64,000 bases of DNA, taken from positions 2,480,001-2,544,000 of the forward strand of contig NZ_CP107928.1 in the NCBI RefSeq assembly GCF_036030735.1, read 5' to 3'. The notes beneath the pieces were generated by a model. The model had not been told where the DNA came from and did no database searches. It saw only the letters and a list, made by a program, of their open reading frames with translations. Shown here piece by piece: positions 47,191 to 55,784 of this stretch. The number at the start of each line of letters is the position of its first letter. Positions within the stretch are counted from its first letter, which is position 1. This DNA comes from Streptomyces sp. NBC_00425 (GTDB lineage Bacteria > Actinomycetota > Actinomycetes > Streptomycetales > Streptomycetaceae). The position numbers and the translations under genes are program-made.

Positions 47191-47784
47191 TCAGGGAACC
47201 GTGCGGGAGACGACGTACACGAACGGGAAGACCGCGTTTCCGGTGTTCACGACGATGTCCAGCGTCGGCTGCGGGTTCTTGCGCTCGAGGACGATGCCGA
47301 AGTCGTCCCCCGGACGCGAGCCGGGTCCGCTGAACTTCCAGCCGGTGATCTCCTGGTCGCGGGCGCTGATGGCGATGTCGCCCTTCTTCAGGTCGTCCCG
47401 GCCGACGCCGATCTCCGCGAGGAACTGGTCGAGGCCGGCTTGCGTGGTCTGGAACTGCACGTAGAGCCGGCTGGTCTTCCAGTTGTTCGTCTCGTAGTAG
47501 GCGACCTTGTTGGCGGGGTGCGGGACCGGCACCTGGTACAGGCGGCGCTGCACCTTCGAGGGCCAGCCCTCGGTCAGGCCGGTCGCCGAGTACTTCGCCT
47601 CCTTGTCCTTGCCGCTGCTGCGGCTCTGGTCGGCGGAGATCACCAGGTAGCCGGCCGGGACGCCGATGAGCAGCACGATGATCAGCAGGGTGAGCGCCCG
47701 GCGGCGGATCATGTGCCGGCGGTCCTCCGGCGGGCGGGGCGGCTCGCCGGGGGACGCGGCCTGGCGGGGCAGCGGCGCTGTCAT
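47191..47784 (-). CDS. Membrane-anchored hypothetical protein
   Basis: 197 residues: a short Pro-rich cytosolic part, one membrane helix (RALTLLIIVLLIGVPAGYLVI, about 29-49), and an extracellular domain containing YETNNWKTSRLYVQFQTT, FLAEIGVGRDDLKKGDIAIS and LDIVVNTGNAVFPFVYVVSR. No known family is recognised. ATG 47784 is used; ATG 47715 (MIRRRAL) would give a shorter form. It follows the ROK kinase in the same direction across a 35-bp tandem repeat. Confidence 0.75.
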   Translation of the reverse strand: MTAPLPRQAASPGEPPRPPEDRRHMIRRRALTLLIIVLLIGVPAGYLVISADQSRSSGKDKEAKYSATGLTEGWPSKVQRRLYQVPVPHPANKVAYYETNNWKTSRLYVQFQTTQAGLDQFLAEIGVGRDDLKKGDIAISARDQEITGWKFSGPGSRPGDDFGIVLERKNPQPTLDIVVNTGNAVFPFVYVVSRTVP

Positions 47785-47831
47785 GCGGGGTCCGAGGTCG
47801 TGCGGGGCGGCGGTACCGGGGTCATGCGATG

Positions 47832-47947
47832 TCCTGGGCGAAGGGCGACACAGCCGTCGGGCCGTGGCTCGGGCGGAGGGCGACACAGCCGTCGGGCCGT
47901 GTCCCGGGCGGAGGGCGACAGTGCCGTCAGGCCGTGTCCTGGGTGCG
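47832..47947. repeat. 35-bp tandem repeat at the kinase 3' end
   Basis: Three consecutive units (47832-47866, 47867-47901, 47902-47936) share GGGCGGAGGGCGACA and GCCGTCGGGCCGTG, and a partial fourth unit runs to 47947. The last units overlap the stop of the ROK gene (47927), so the gene end has been copied downstream. Confidence 0.85.
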
Positions 47948-49075
47948 GCGGGCCGCCTCCGTGAACCGTTCGAAGCGCTCGTAGCGCTCCACGCGGCGGC
48001 GCTTGGCGCGCCGGAAGCGGCGGGCCACCAGACGGGCCAGGTCCGCGGCGCCGACCATGCCGGCCTCGGGGCCGAGCTGGGCGCGCACGATCCGGGCCTC
48101 GGGGCGGTAGCCGCGGCCGGTGAGCTGGCGCTTGAACGCGTCGCGCGCGGGGCTGATCAGCAGGTCGTCGGCGGCCGAGACGCCGCCGCCGATCACGAAG
48201 CAGGACGGGTCCAGGGCGGCGGCGAGGTTGGCGATGCCGACGCCCAGCCACTGGCCGATGTCCTGGAGCAGCTCGATGCACATGGCGTCGCCCTCGCGGG
48301 CCAGCTCGGTGATCATGGGGCCGCTGATGTCCCCGATCTGCCCCTTGACGTGCTCGATGATCCCGTAGGCCACCGGCGAGTCGGCGGCGGCCAGCTCCTT
48401 GGCCTCCCTGACCAGGGCGTTGCCCGAGCTGTACTGCTCCCAGCAGCCGCGGTTGCCGCAGGGGCAGCGGTGGCCGCCGGGCACGACCTGCATATGGCCG
48501 AACTCGCCGGCGACGCCGTACTTGCCGCGCTTGACCTGGCCGTCCTCGAGGATCGCGCCACCGATGCCGGTGCCGAGGGTGATCATGACGAGGTGGTCCT
48601 CGCCGCGGCCCGCGCCGAAGCGCCACTCCGCCCAGGCGGCGGTGTTGGCGTCGTTGTCGACGAGGACGGGCACCGCGAGGCGACCGGAGAGGCGGTCCCT
48701 GAGGGGTTCGTTGCGCCAGGACAGATGGGGCGCGAACAGCACACGGTTGCGGTCGGCGTCGACCCAGCCCGCCGCGCCCACGCCGACGGCGTGCACGTCG
48801 TGGCGGTCGGACAGGTCCAGGACCAGTTCGACGATCGTGTCCTCCACGACCTTCGGGCTCTTCGACTTGTCCGGCGTCTCGGTGCGGACCTTCTCCAGGA
48901 TGTTGCCGTCGGCGTCGACGACGCCCGCCATCACCTTGGTGCCGCCGATGTCGATGCCCACGGTGGGCACCCGTGGCGCGGTGAGGTGCGAGCGGCGCTC
49001 CCTGGTGCCCACCGTGCGGAGTGCGGGGGCGCGGCGGGAGCCGATGGGGGCGCTGAAGTTGCCGTAGGTGCTCAT
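47927..49075 (-). CDS. ROK family sugar kinase (glucokinase-like)
   Basis: 382 residues. ATP-binding GIDIGGTK (about 40-47), the catalytic VDNDANTAAWAEW, ITLGTGIGGAI, EFGH and the ROK zinc motif CPCGNRGCWEQ are present. It phosphorylates glucose or a related hexose. The ~35-residue leader before VPTVGIDIGG is longer than in GlkA-type enzymes, as is the Arg-rich C-terminal tail. A GntR regulator and a Gfo/Idh dehydrogenase lie upstream, so the sugar may come from that small system. Confidence 0.9.
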   Translation of the reverse strand: MSTYGNFSAPIGSRRAPALRTVGTRERRSHLTAPRVPTVGIDIGGTKVMAGVVDADGNILEKVRTETPDKSKSPKVVEDTIVELVLDLSDRHDVHAVGVGAAGWVDADRNRVLFAPHLSWRNEPLRDRLSGRLAVPVLVDNDANTAAWAEWRFGAGRGEDHLVMITLGTGIGGAILEDGQVKRGKYGVAGEFGHMQVVPGGHRCPCGNRGCWEQYSSGNALVREAKELAAADSPVAYGIIEHVKGQIGDISGPMITELAREGDAMCIELLQDIGQWLGVGIANLAAALDPSCFVIGGGVSAADDLLISPARDAFKRQLTGRGYRPEARIVRAQLGPEAGMVGAADLARLVARRFRRAKRRRVERYERFERFTEAARRTQDTA

Positions 49076-49410
49076 CGTCGCCGATTCTGCCTCACCCTCA
49101 CCTCGGGTGCCGAGCCGGGCGACGACGGCGCGTGGCCTTCGCCGACGGCGGACGCCCGGCGACCGCGGGGGCGCGGCGACGGGCCGGCGCGCGACGCCGC
49201 AGCTCGTGGCGGGGGTCGTCGGGCGGTCCTGGCCGACGTCCCTGCCGTCGGCACGCCGGGGTGACGGGGGTCACAACGTCACGGACGTCACGGACGTCGC
49301 GGACGTCGCGGACGTCACGTGCTTCGCCCGTGTCACCTCACCGGCTCACGGCGGCGCCGGCGGTCACGGCCGCTGTCCGCGCCCGGGGCGCACGGGGCGC
49401 TCAGAGGCGC
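49076..49410. other. Intergenic region with 9-bp tandem repeat
   Basis: Between the GntR and ROK genes. It holds five 9-bp units, ACGTCACGG or ACGTCGCGG (49276-49320), each containing ACGTC. No ORF is supported. The repeat lies about 200 nt upstream of the ROK start. Confidence 0.6.
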
Positions 49411-50175
49411 TCAGGGGCGCACGAGCAACTGGAACTCGAAGGAGTAGCGGGTCGGGCGGTAGATGTGGTCGCCGAACTCCACCGCTCGCCCGGTGTCGTC
49501 GAAGGTGGTGCGCTGCATGGTCAGCAGCGGGGCGCCGCGGTCCTCGGCGAGCCGCTCGGCCTCGTCCGCGGTGGCGGCGCGGGCGCCGATGGACTGGCGG
49601 GCGCTGTGCAGGGTGATCCCGGCGGACCGCATCAGGCGGTACAGGCCGGTGGCCTGGAGCTGTGCGGTGTCGAGGTCGAGCAGACCGGAGGGCAGGTGGT
49701 TGCACAGGTACGCCATCGGCTCGCCGTGCGCCAGCCGCAGCCGTTCCACGCGGTGGACGTCGCTGCCCTCGGCCACCCCGAGCGCGGCCGCCACTTCCGC
49801 GGACGCCGGCAGCACGGTGTTGGCCAGGACCGTCGTCGCCGGACGCTGCCCGGCCGCCTCCAGGTCGTCGTAGAGGCTGCTGAGCTCCAGGGGGCGCTTG
49901 ACCTGGCTGTGCACCACCTGCGTGCCGACGCCCCGGCGGCGCACCAGGAGCCCCTTGTCGACGAGCGACTGGATCGCCTGGCGGACGGTCGGCCGGGACA
50001 GGCCGAGCCGTGCGGCGAGCTCGATCTCGTTGCCCAGCAGGCTCCCGGGGGTGAGCGAGCCGTGCTCGATCGCGGCCTCCAGCTGCTGGGCGAGCTGGAA
50101 GTACAACGGCACCGGGGAACTGCGGTCCACACGTAGTTCCAGCTGCACGGTCGGGTCCACTCCTGGTTTCGGCAC
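49411..50175 (-). CDS. GntR/HutC family regulator with UTRA domain
   Basis: 254 residues. A GntR winged helix covers about 20-85 (VPLYFQLAQQLEAAIEHGSL, LSRPTVRQAIQSLVDKGLLVRRRGVGTQVV), followed by a UTRA ligand domain (about 100-245). HutC-type members bind small sugars or phosphosugars. GTG 50175 is preferred, with GGAGC upstream; GTG 50160 is possible. It is divergent from the Gfo/Idh gene with a TGTCCGGACA palindrome between, which fits regulation of that gene and of itself. Confidence 0.9.
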   Translation of the reverse strand: MPKPGVDPTVQLELRVDRSSPVPLYFQLAQQLEAAIEHGSLTPGSLLGNEIELAARLGLSRPTVRQAIQSLVDKGLLVRRRGVGTQVVHSQVKRPLELSSLYDDLEAAGQRPATTVLANTVLPASAEVAAALGVAEGSDVHRVERLRLAHGEPMAYLCNHLPSGLLDLDTAQLQATGLYRLMRSAGITLHSARQSIGARAATADEAERLAEDRGAPLLTMQRTTFDDTGRAVEFGDHIYRPTRYSFEFQLLVRP

Positions 50176-50225
50176 GGCCCGAGCGTAGCTCCGCGACCGG
50201 TTGACGGGAAGTTGTGTAGTTCGAT

Positions 50226-50235
50226 TGTCCGGACA
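50226..50235. promoter_or_regulatory. Palindrome between GntR and Gfo/Idh genes
   Basis: TGTCCGGACA is a perfect 10-bp palindrome 50 nt from each gene start. A TTGACA box follows at 50252-50257, about 20 nt before the ATG at 50278. Confidence 0.5.
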
Positions 50236-50277
50236 TGCGCATTGACAGGGTGCTGCCTGCGACGTCACTTTGGTTTC

Positions 50278-51294
50278 ATGCGCATCGGGGTCATCGGGAC
50301 GGGCCGCATAGGCACCATTCATGCGAACACACTCAGCCGTCACCGCGAGGTCGGATCCCTCATCCTGACGGACGCCGACCACGGGCGGGCCCAGGAGCTC
50401 GCGCTGCGGCTCGGGGAGACGGCCGCCCCCGGGGTGGACGAGATCTTCCGCTGGGGCGTGGACGCCGTGGTCATCACGACGGCCACCTCGGCCCACGCCG
50501 AACTGATCGGTCGGGCAGCACGCTCCGGGCTCCCGGTCTTCTGCGAGAAGCCGATCGCCCTGGATCTGGCCGGGACCTTACAGGCGATAGCCGAGGTCGA
50601 GAACGCCGGAACGATCCTCCAGATGGGCTTCCAGCGCCGCTTCGACGCGGGGTACACGGGGGCCCGGGAGGCGGTGCGCTCGGGACGGCTCGGACGGCTG
50701 CACACGGTGCGGGCGCTGACCTCCGACGAGTCGGCGCCGCCTGCCGCCTGGCTGCCGGTGTCCGGCGGGATCTACCGGGACGCGCTCATCCACGACTTCG
50801 ACTGCCTGCGCTGGGTGACCGGGCGCGAGGTGGCGGACGTGTACGCGGCCGGGTCGGACGCCGGTCCCGCGATGTTCCGCGAGGCGGGAGACGTGGACAC
50901 GGCGGCCGCGGTCCTCACCCTCGACGACGGCACCCTCGCCACCGCTACGGCGACACGGCTGAACGGGGCGGGCTACGACGTCCGCATGGAGCTGGCCGGG
51001 GAGCTGGACCAGATCGTGGTGGGCCTGGACGACCGCACGCCGATCGCGTCCACCGAGCCCACCGGTCCGCCGGCCGCGGACAAGCCGTGGACGGGTTTCC
51101 TGGAACGTTTCGAACCCGCTTACACGGCGGAACTGAACGCCTTCGTGGACGTCGTCCGCGGGGGCCGCGCCAACCCGTGCGACGGCCGCGAGGCCCTGCA
51201 GGCCCTGCGCATCGCCGAGGCCTGCGAGGTGTCCCGCCGGGAACGCCGGGCGGTACGGCTCGCGGAGATCCCGGCGACCCTCGGGACGGCGTGA
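50278..51294 (+). CDS. Gfo/Idh/MocA family dehydrogenase (inositol dehydrogenase-like)
   Basis: 338 residues. Rossmann fingerprint GVIGTGRIGTIHANTL at the N-terminus, EKPIALD with the conserved Lys near residue 96, and the C-terminal substrate domain with GGIYRDALIHDFDCLRWVTG (Asp and His of the active site) as in myo-inositol 2-dehydrogenases. It oxidises a cyclitol or sugar with NAD(P). ATG 50278 lies about 20 nt after a TTGACA box with no Shine-Dalgarno, so leaderless or near-leaderless translation is likely. Probably controlled by the divergent GntR protein. Confidence 0.9.
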   Translation: MRIGVIGTGRIGTIHANTLSRHREVGSLILTDADHGRAQELALRLGETAAPGVDEIFRWGVDAVVITTATSAHAELIGRAARSGLPVFCEKPIALDLAGTLQAIAEVENAGTILQMGFQRRFDAGYTGAREAVRSGRLGRLHTVRALTSDESAPPAAWLPVSGGIYRDALIHDFDCLRWVTGREVADVYAAGSDAGPAMFREAGDVDTAAAVLTLDDGTLATATATRLNGAGYDVRMELAGELDQIVVGLDDRTPIASTEPTGPPAADKPWTGFLERFEPAYTAELNAFVDVVRGGRANPCDGREALQALRIAEACEVSRRERRAVRLAEIPATLGTA

Positions 51295-51412
51295 GCGAGG
51301 CGGGGACCCCCGCACGGCAGGCGCCGGACGGAGGCCGCCGCCGCGGCGAGGAAGCACGGTTCCCGACCGTCGCCGAAACCGGTCCCGCGTCAGCGTCGCC
51401 CGGAGCCCTCGC

Positions 51413-52108
51413 CTAGATCGTCTTCTTCCGTCCCGCCGTGTCCGGTCCGCCGTCCGGCAGGTCCGCCTCGTGGGCCAGCAGGGCGATCTGCACACGGTTG
51501 TTGAGCCCGAGTCGGGCGAGGATGCGGGAGACGTGGGCCTTGACGGTGGCCACGCTCATGAACAGCCCGGCGGCGATGTCCGCGTTGGACAGCCCGCGGC
51601 CGACCGCGACGGCCACCTCGCGTTCGCGTTCGCCGAGGGCCGCGAGCCGCCCGCGCGCGTGGGCGCGCCGGGTGTCGGCCGAGGCGCCGGCCGCGTGGTC
51701 CATCAACTGCCGGGTGACCGTGGGCGACAGGACCGGGTCGCCGGCCGCCACCTTGCGCACGGCGTCGAGGATCTCGGCGGGCGGGGTGTCCTTGAGGACG
51801 AACCCGGCGGCCCCCGCGCGCAGCGCCCGCAGCACCTGCTCGTCGGCGTGGAAGGTGGTGAGCACGACCACCTGCGGGGCGTCCTCGCGGGCGCGCAGCC
51901 GTTCGGTGGCGGTCAGTCCGTCCACCGCGGGCATCCGGATGTCCATCAGGACGACGTCGGGGCGGGTGCGCGCCACCAGTTCCTCGGCCTCGCCGCCGTC
52001 CGCGGCCTCACCGACGATCTCGATGTCGTCGGCGCCTCCCATCATGAAGGACAGACCGGCCCGCACCAGGGGGTCGTCGTCGACGAGGAGGAGTCTGATC
52101 GCAGTCAT
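51413..52108 (-). CDS. NarL/LuxR-type response regulator
   Basis: 231 residues. Receiver domain with phospho-acceptor Asp56 (VVLMDIRMP), acidic VDDD at 9-12 and Lys in VLKDTPP; C-terminal LuxR helix-turn-helix (LGEREREVAVAVGRGLSNADIAAGLFMSVATVKAHVSRILARLGL). It is transcribed after the histidine kinase at 52278, separated by 170 nt. It converges with the Gfo/Idh gene (118 nt apart). The stimulus is unknown. Confidence 0.94.
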   Translation of the reverse strand: MTAIRLLLVDDDPLVRAGLSFMMGGADDIEIVGEAADGGEAEELVARTRPDVVLMDIRMPAVDGLTATERLRAREDAPQVVVLTTFHADEQVLRALRAGAAGFVLKDTPPAEILDAVRKVAAGDPVLSPTVTRQLMDHAAGASADTRRAHARGRLAALGEREREVAVAVGRGLSNADIAAGLFMSVATVKAHVSRILARLGLNNRVQIALLAHEADLPDGGPDTAGRKKTI

Positions 52109-52277
52109 GGGCCCACGTAATCACGGTGGGAGCCCACGAGTTGGACGGTGCGACGATTCACCGCGGGAACACTCACGCCCCGCGAGTGCACGCCGGCGCC
52201 CCGCGCGGGAACGCCCACGCCCACGTCCCTGGCGGGCGCATCGCCGCGCGGGCAGGGTCCGCCCCCGTCCGCCGCGC

Positions 52278-53531
52278 TCACCCCCAGGGCAGCCACGCCC
52301 GCACCTCGAAGCCGCCCTCGCCCCGGGCCCCGTGCTCCAGACGTCCGCCGGCCAGCGTCGCCCGTTCGGTCAGGCCGATCAGGCCCTGGCCGGAACCGGG
52401 GACGGGCGGGGCGTCGCCCTCCGGCGCGGGGTTGCGCACGCTCACGGCGACGCCCTCGCCGGGGCCGCCGGAGACGGTGACCGCGACCTCCGCGCCCGGG
52501 GCGTGCTTGCGGGCGTTGGTCAGCCCCTCCTGGACGATGCGGTAGGCGGTGCGGCCGACGGAGGCGGGGACCGCGGCGGCCTCGGCGACCCGCTGGTCGA
52601 GGGCCACCTTCATGCCGGCCTCGCGCGACTCGGCGACCAGTGTGTCCAGCCCGGCGAGCGTGGGCTGGGGCCGGCCCCCGTCGTCGGGCTCCCCGGCCCG
52701 CAGGACGCCGATGATCTCCCGCAGGTCCTGGAGGGCCTCGTGGGCGCTCTCCCGGATGACGCCGGCCGCCCGGGCGATCTCCTCACGGGGTGCGTCGGGG
52801 CGGAACTCCAGGCCGCCCGCGTGCACGCTGAGCAGGGTGAGCCGATGGGCGAGCACGTCGTGCATCTCGCGGGCGATGGCCTCGCGGGCGAGCCGCTGCG
52901 CCTGCTCGGCGCGCAGCCGGGCCTCCGTCTCGGCGCGCCGTGCCCGGTCGCGCAGGCTCAGCATCAGCTGCCGCTTCGACCGCACGAACATGCCCCAGCC
53001 GAGGATCGTGACGGTGATCAGCACGCTCCACACCACCGCCGGCCCGTACGCCAGCTGAGGGTCCGGTCGCACCCGGACGAGCAGCGGGATCAGTGCGAGC
53101 TCGGCGCCGCCCACCCAGGCCGCGTACCGGAACGGCCGGTGCACGGCGAGTGTGAAGAGGGCGACGGTGAGCGCGCCGGAGGAGGAGGTCGACAGGAATC
53201 CGAGCGGGACCAGCACGACGGCCAGGGCGAGCGGCCACCGGCGGCGCAGCCACACCGCCGCGCAGGCGAGGGCGCCCAGAAGCTGGTCGGCCTCCGCGAC
53301 GGCGGGCGGCAGGTCGCGTTCGCCGGGCAACGCGTCCGCGACCACCAGACCGATCAGGACGGCCAGGAGGAAGCAGGAGAGGTCGACGATCCAGTCGCGT
53401 GCGGTACGCCGGTGCCGCGACCCCCGGCGCTCGGCGTCGGGGTCGAGCTCGGCGACCACCGCGGACGGCCACAGCCATCGGGGGCCCGTGAAGCCGGGCG
53501 CCGCCGGCGCGCTGTCGTCGTCTGCCCTCAT
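52278..53531 (-). CDS. NarL-type sensor histidine kinase
   Basis: 417 residues. Four to five membrane helices (about 48-190: IVDLSCFLLAVLIGLVVADAL, RRWPLALAVVLVPLGFLS, VVWSVLITVTILGWGMFV), a coiled coil, then a HisKA_3 domain with His224 (AIAREMHDVLAHRL) and a C-terminal HATPase (AYRIVQEGLTNARKHAPGA; GSGQGLIGLTERA). Typical of DesK-like kinases that sense membrane state. It phosphorylates the regulator encoded downstream. Confidence 0.93.
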   Translation of the reverse strand: MRADDDSAPAAPGFTGPRWLWPSAVVAELDPDAERRGSRHRRTARDWIVDLSCFLLAVLIGLVVADALPGERDLPPAVAEADQLLGALACAAVWLRRRWPLALAVVLVPLGFLSTSSSGALTVALFTLAVHRPFRYAAWVGGAELALIPLLVRVRPDPQLAYGPAVVWSVLITVTILGWGMFVRSKRQLMLSLRDRARRAETEARLRAEQAQRLAREAIAREMHDVLAHRLTLLSVHAGGLEFRPDAPREEIARAAGVIRESAHEALQDLREIIGVLRAGEPDDGGRPQPTLAGLDTLVAESREAGMKVALDQRVAEAAAVPASVGRTAYRIVQEGLTNARKHAPGAEVAVTVSGGPGEGVAVSVRNPAPEGDAPPVPGSGQGLIGLTERATLAGGRLEHGARGEGGFEVRAWLPWG

Positions 53532-53693
53532 GGGCCACGAATCTACGCAGGCAGGGGCCCGAACACCTCCCCGCAGACGGCGATCGGCTACCGAAGGACG
53601 ACGACCATCGACCTAAGTCGCACCGCCGCCTGCTTCTGGCGGCGGCCGGCCCGCCGGTCGCGCGCCTCCCGTCGCGCGGGCGCCGCCCCCGGG

Positions 53694-54506
53694 TCAGCCC
53701 GCGTCCGTCGAGAACAGTCCGCCCGACGGCCCCTGTTTGTCGCCGCCCTGGGCCTTGCGGAGGGCGTTCGCGAGGCTCTCGATGGTGAGGGACTGCAGGA
53801 TGACGCGGCCGCTGCCCTCCAGCGTGGCCAGGGAGAGGCCCTCGCCGCCGAACACCGCGTTCATCATCCCCTGGCGGTCGAGGCCGCCGACGCGCTGGAC
53901 GCCGTAGCGGATGCCGTCCTCGAAGGCCACCAGGCAGCCGGTGTCCACCTCGATGCGGCCCCCGAAGTCGGCCGGATCGAGGTCGATGAAGTTGCCGGCG
54001 CCCGCGATGATCACCGTCCCGCGGCCGGTGAACTTCTCGAGGACGAAGCCCTCGCCGCCCTTCATGCCGGTGCGGCCGCCCTGGAAGGCGATGCCGAAGT
54101 CGACGGTGGACTCGGCGGCCACGAAGGCGTCCTTCTCGGCGAACCACGCGCGCGTGCCGTCCAGCTCCAGGGCGCGCATCTCACCGGGGAGCACGCCGGC
54201 GAAGCCGACGGTGCCCTCGCCGCCCCGGGCGCCGAAGTACTGGAAGGCCAGTGACTCGCCCGCGAGCGCGCGCTGGCCGACCTGCATGGCGGTGCCCATC
54301 GCCTGGCGCAGCATGCCGCCCATGCCGCCCCCGCCGCCCTGCGGCTGCCGGCCGCCGCCGGACGGGCCGCCCAGGCGGGTCTCCATGGTCACGTCGGTCG
54401 TCTTGAAGAGGAACTTCCCAGCCTCGCAGTACACGCTCTGGCCGGGCTGCAGGGTGACGACCGCCATCTGCATGGCGCTGCCGACGATCTCTTGCTGAAG
54501 GGTCAC
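53694..54506 (-). CDS. AIM24/TIGR00266 family protein
   Basis: 270 residues, mostly beta: an opening QQEIVGSAMQMAVVTLQPGQSVYCEAG, a Gly/Gln-rich loop with GGMGGMLRQAMG, and the conserved GTVGFAGVLPGEMRALEL, FVLEKFTGRGTVIIAGAGNFIDLD. The bacterial role is not established (yeast relatives work in mitochondria). GTG 54506 is the best start, with a weak ribosome site. It lies between the two-component system and allantoicase, with no obvious link to either. Confidence 0.85.
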   Translation of the reverse strand: MTLQQEIVGSAMQMAVVTLQPGQSVYCEAGKFLFKTTDVTMETRLGGPSGGGRQPQGGGGGMGGMLRQAMGTAMQVGQRALAGESLAFQYFGARGGEGTVGFAGVLPGEMRALELDGTRAWFAEKDAFVAAESTVDFGIAFQGGRTGMKGGEGFVLEKFTGRGTVIIAGAGNFIDLDPADFGGRIEVDTGCLVAFEDGIRYGVQRVGGLDRQGMMNAVFGGEGLSLATLEGSGRVILQSLTIESLANALRKAQGGDKQGPSGGLFSTDAG

Positions 54507-54577
54507 ACCAGGAGAACGCGGAAGCCGGAGGAAAGTGTTCCGGTTTGTCCGGGAACATCTGCTCAGGACGGGCCCGG

Positions 54578-55693
54578 TCAGCCGCCCAGCTCCTGGTGGC
54601 GGGCCGTGAGGCGGCTCGCGCCCTCCTCCGTCAGCGAGCCGAACAGGCGCAGGCGGGAGATGCCGCCGTCCGGATAGATGTCCACGCGCGCGTGCGTCCC
54701 CACCACGGGCTCCGGCAGGACGAAGCGGTGGTTGGCGTCGGGCTGCAGGCGGGTACGCGGCAGAATCTCCGTCCACCCGCCGTCGTCGCCGTCCTTGACC
54801 GACACCGAGGCCCAGCCGGCGCTGTTGCCCTTCAGGTACGCGGTGTCGATCTCCAGCGCGCGGATCCGCGCCTGGGCGGCCAGCCGGTAGCGGATCCAGT
54901 CGTTGCCCCGGTCGCGGCGGCGGCGGGTCTCCCAGCCGTCGTCCATCTTGCGGGAGCGGCCCGGCTGGATGGTGTGGGAGGCGGGCGAGTAGAAGAGGTC
55001 GGAGGCGTCCTCGACCAGGCCGCCGTTCTCCAGGGCGACCACGTCGAAGGCGCCGAGCACCGCCAGCCACCCGGGATCGGGGACGACCTCGCCGTACACG
55101 CGCAGGCGGGCGATGCCGCCGTCGGGGTGCTGGTTGACCCGCAGATGCGTGAAGCGCTGCTCCGTCGCCACGGAGAAACCGTTCGCCGCGTGGCCGCCGA
55201 CCGGTGTGCGCGGGACCAGCACGGTCCACTTCACGTCGTCCCCGAGGAGCTCCTCGGGCGACGGCGAGCCCGCCACCGACGCGCCCTCGACGGACACCGC
55301 CTGCGGGTGGTTGCCGCGGAAGTGGGCCGTGTCGACGACGATGCCCCGGATCACGCCGGGCGCGCCGAGACGGACGAGCGCCCAGTCGTGGTCGTCGGCG
55401 GTCGGCCACGGGTGGCCGGCAAAGGCGCCGCGGCGGCGACGGGTCTCCCAGCCGTCCATGATCTTGCCCTTGTGCCCGAAGTGCTCCGGGTCGAACTCGG
55501 CCGGCCCGGGCAGCAGAAGGTTCTCGCGCTGGGCGAAGAACTCGTCGTTGGCGGCGACGACCGCGCCGCCGAGCCGCCGGTCGGCGAGGTCGACGTGCCG
55601 GGTGAAGGGGAAGTCGGCGGTGCGGTAGTCCGCGTACGGGTCGCCGCCTGCGTAGGGGTTCGCGTCGCCGGTGAAACTCGTCGTCGCCGTCAC
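54578..55693 (-). CDS. alc: Allantoicase
   Basis: 371 residues made of two homologous allantoicase repeats. Each holds KIMDGWETRRRR or KMDDGWETRRRR and a later D(T/I)(A/)HFRGN or DTAYLKGN motif and HPDGGIARLRVYGE / YPDGGISRLRLFGS. It hydrolyses allantoate to ureidoglycolate and urea. It begins at GTG 55693 after AAAGG. It follows the allantoinase gene by 91 nt in the same direction, forming an allantoin-degradation operon under the IclR regulator at 57399. Confidence 0.94.
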   Translation of the reverse strand: MTATTSFTGDANPYAGGDPYADYRTADFPFTRHVDLADRRLGGAVVAANDEFFAQRENLLLPGPAEFDPEHFGHKGKIMDGWETRRRRGAFAGHPWPTADDHDWALVRLGAPGVIRGIVVDTAHFRGNHPQAVSVEGASVAGSPSPEELLGDDVKWTVLVPRTPVGGHAANGFSVATEQRFTHLRVNQHPDGGIARLRVYGEVVPDPGWLAVLGAFDVVALENGGLVEDASDLFYSPASHTIQPGRSRKMDDGWETRRRRDRGNDWIRYRLAAQARIRALEIDTAYLKGNSAGWASVSVKDGDDGGWTEILPRTRLQPDANHRFVLPEPVVGTHARVDIYPDGGISRLRLFGSLTEEGASRLTARHQELGG

Positions 55694-55784
55694 GGTGATC
55701 AGATCTGCCTTTCGGGAGTCGGCCGCGGCGGGGTCGCGGGTGCGGGGGTCGCGGTGCGGATGGGGGCGTCCAGCGGCGTCGGCG

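Noticed and set aside
49276..49320. Replication origin or iterons
   Set aside because: Five short GC-rich units without AT-rich region, DnaA boxes or a replication gene nearby.
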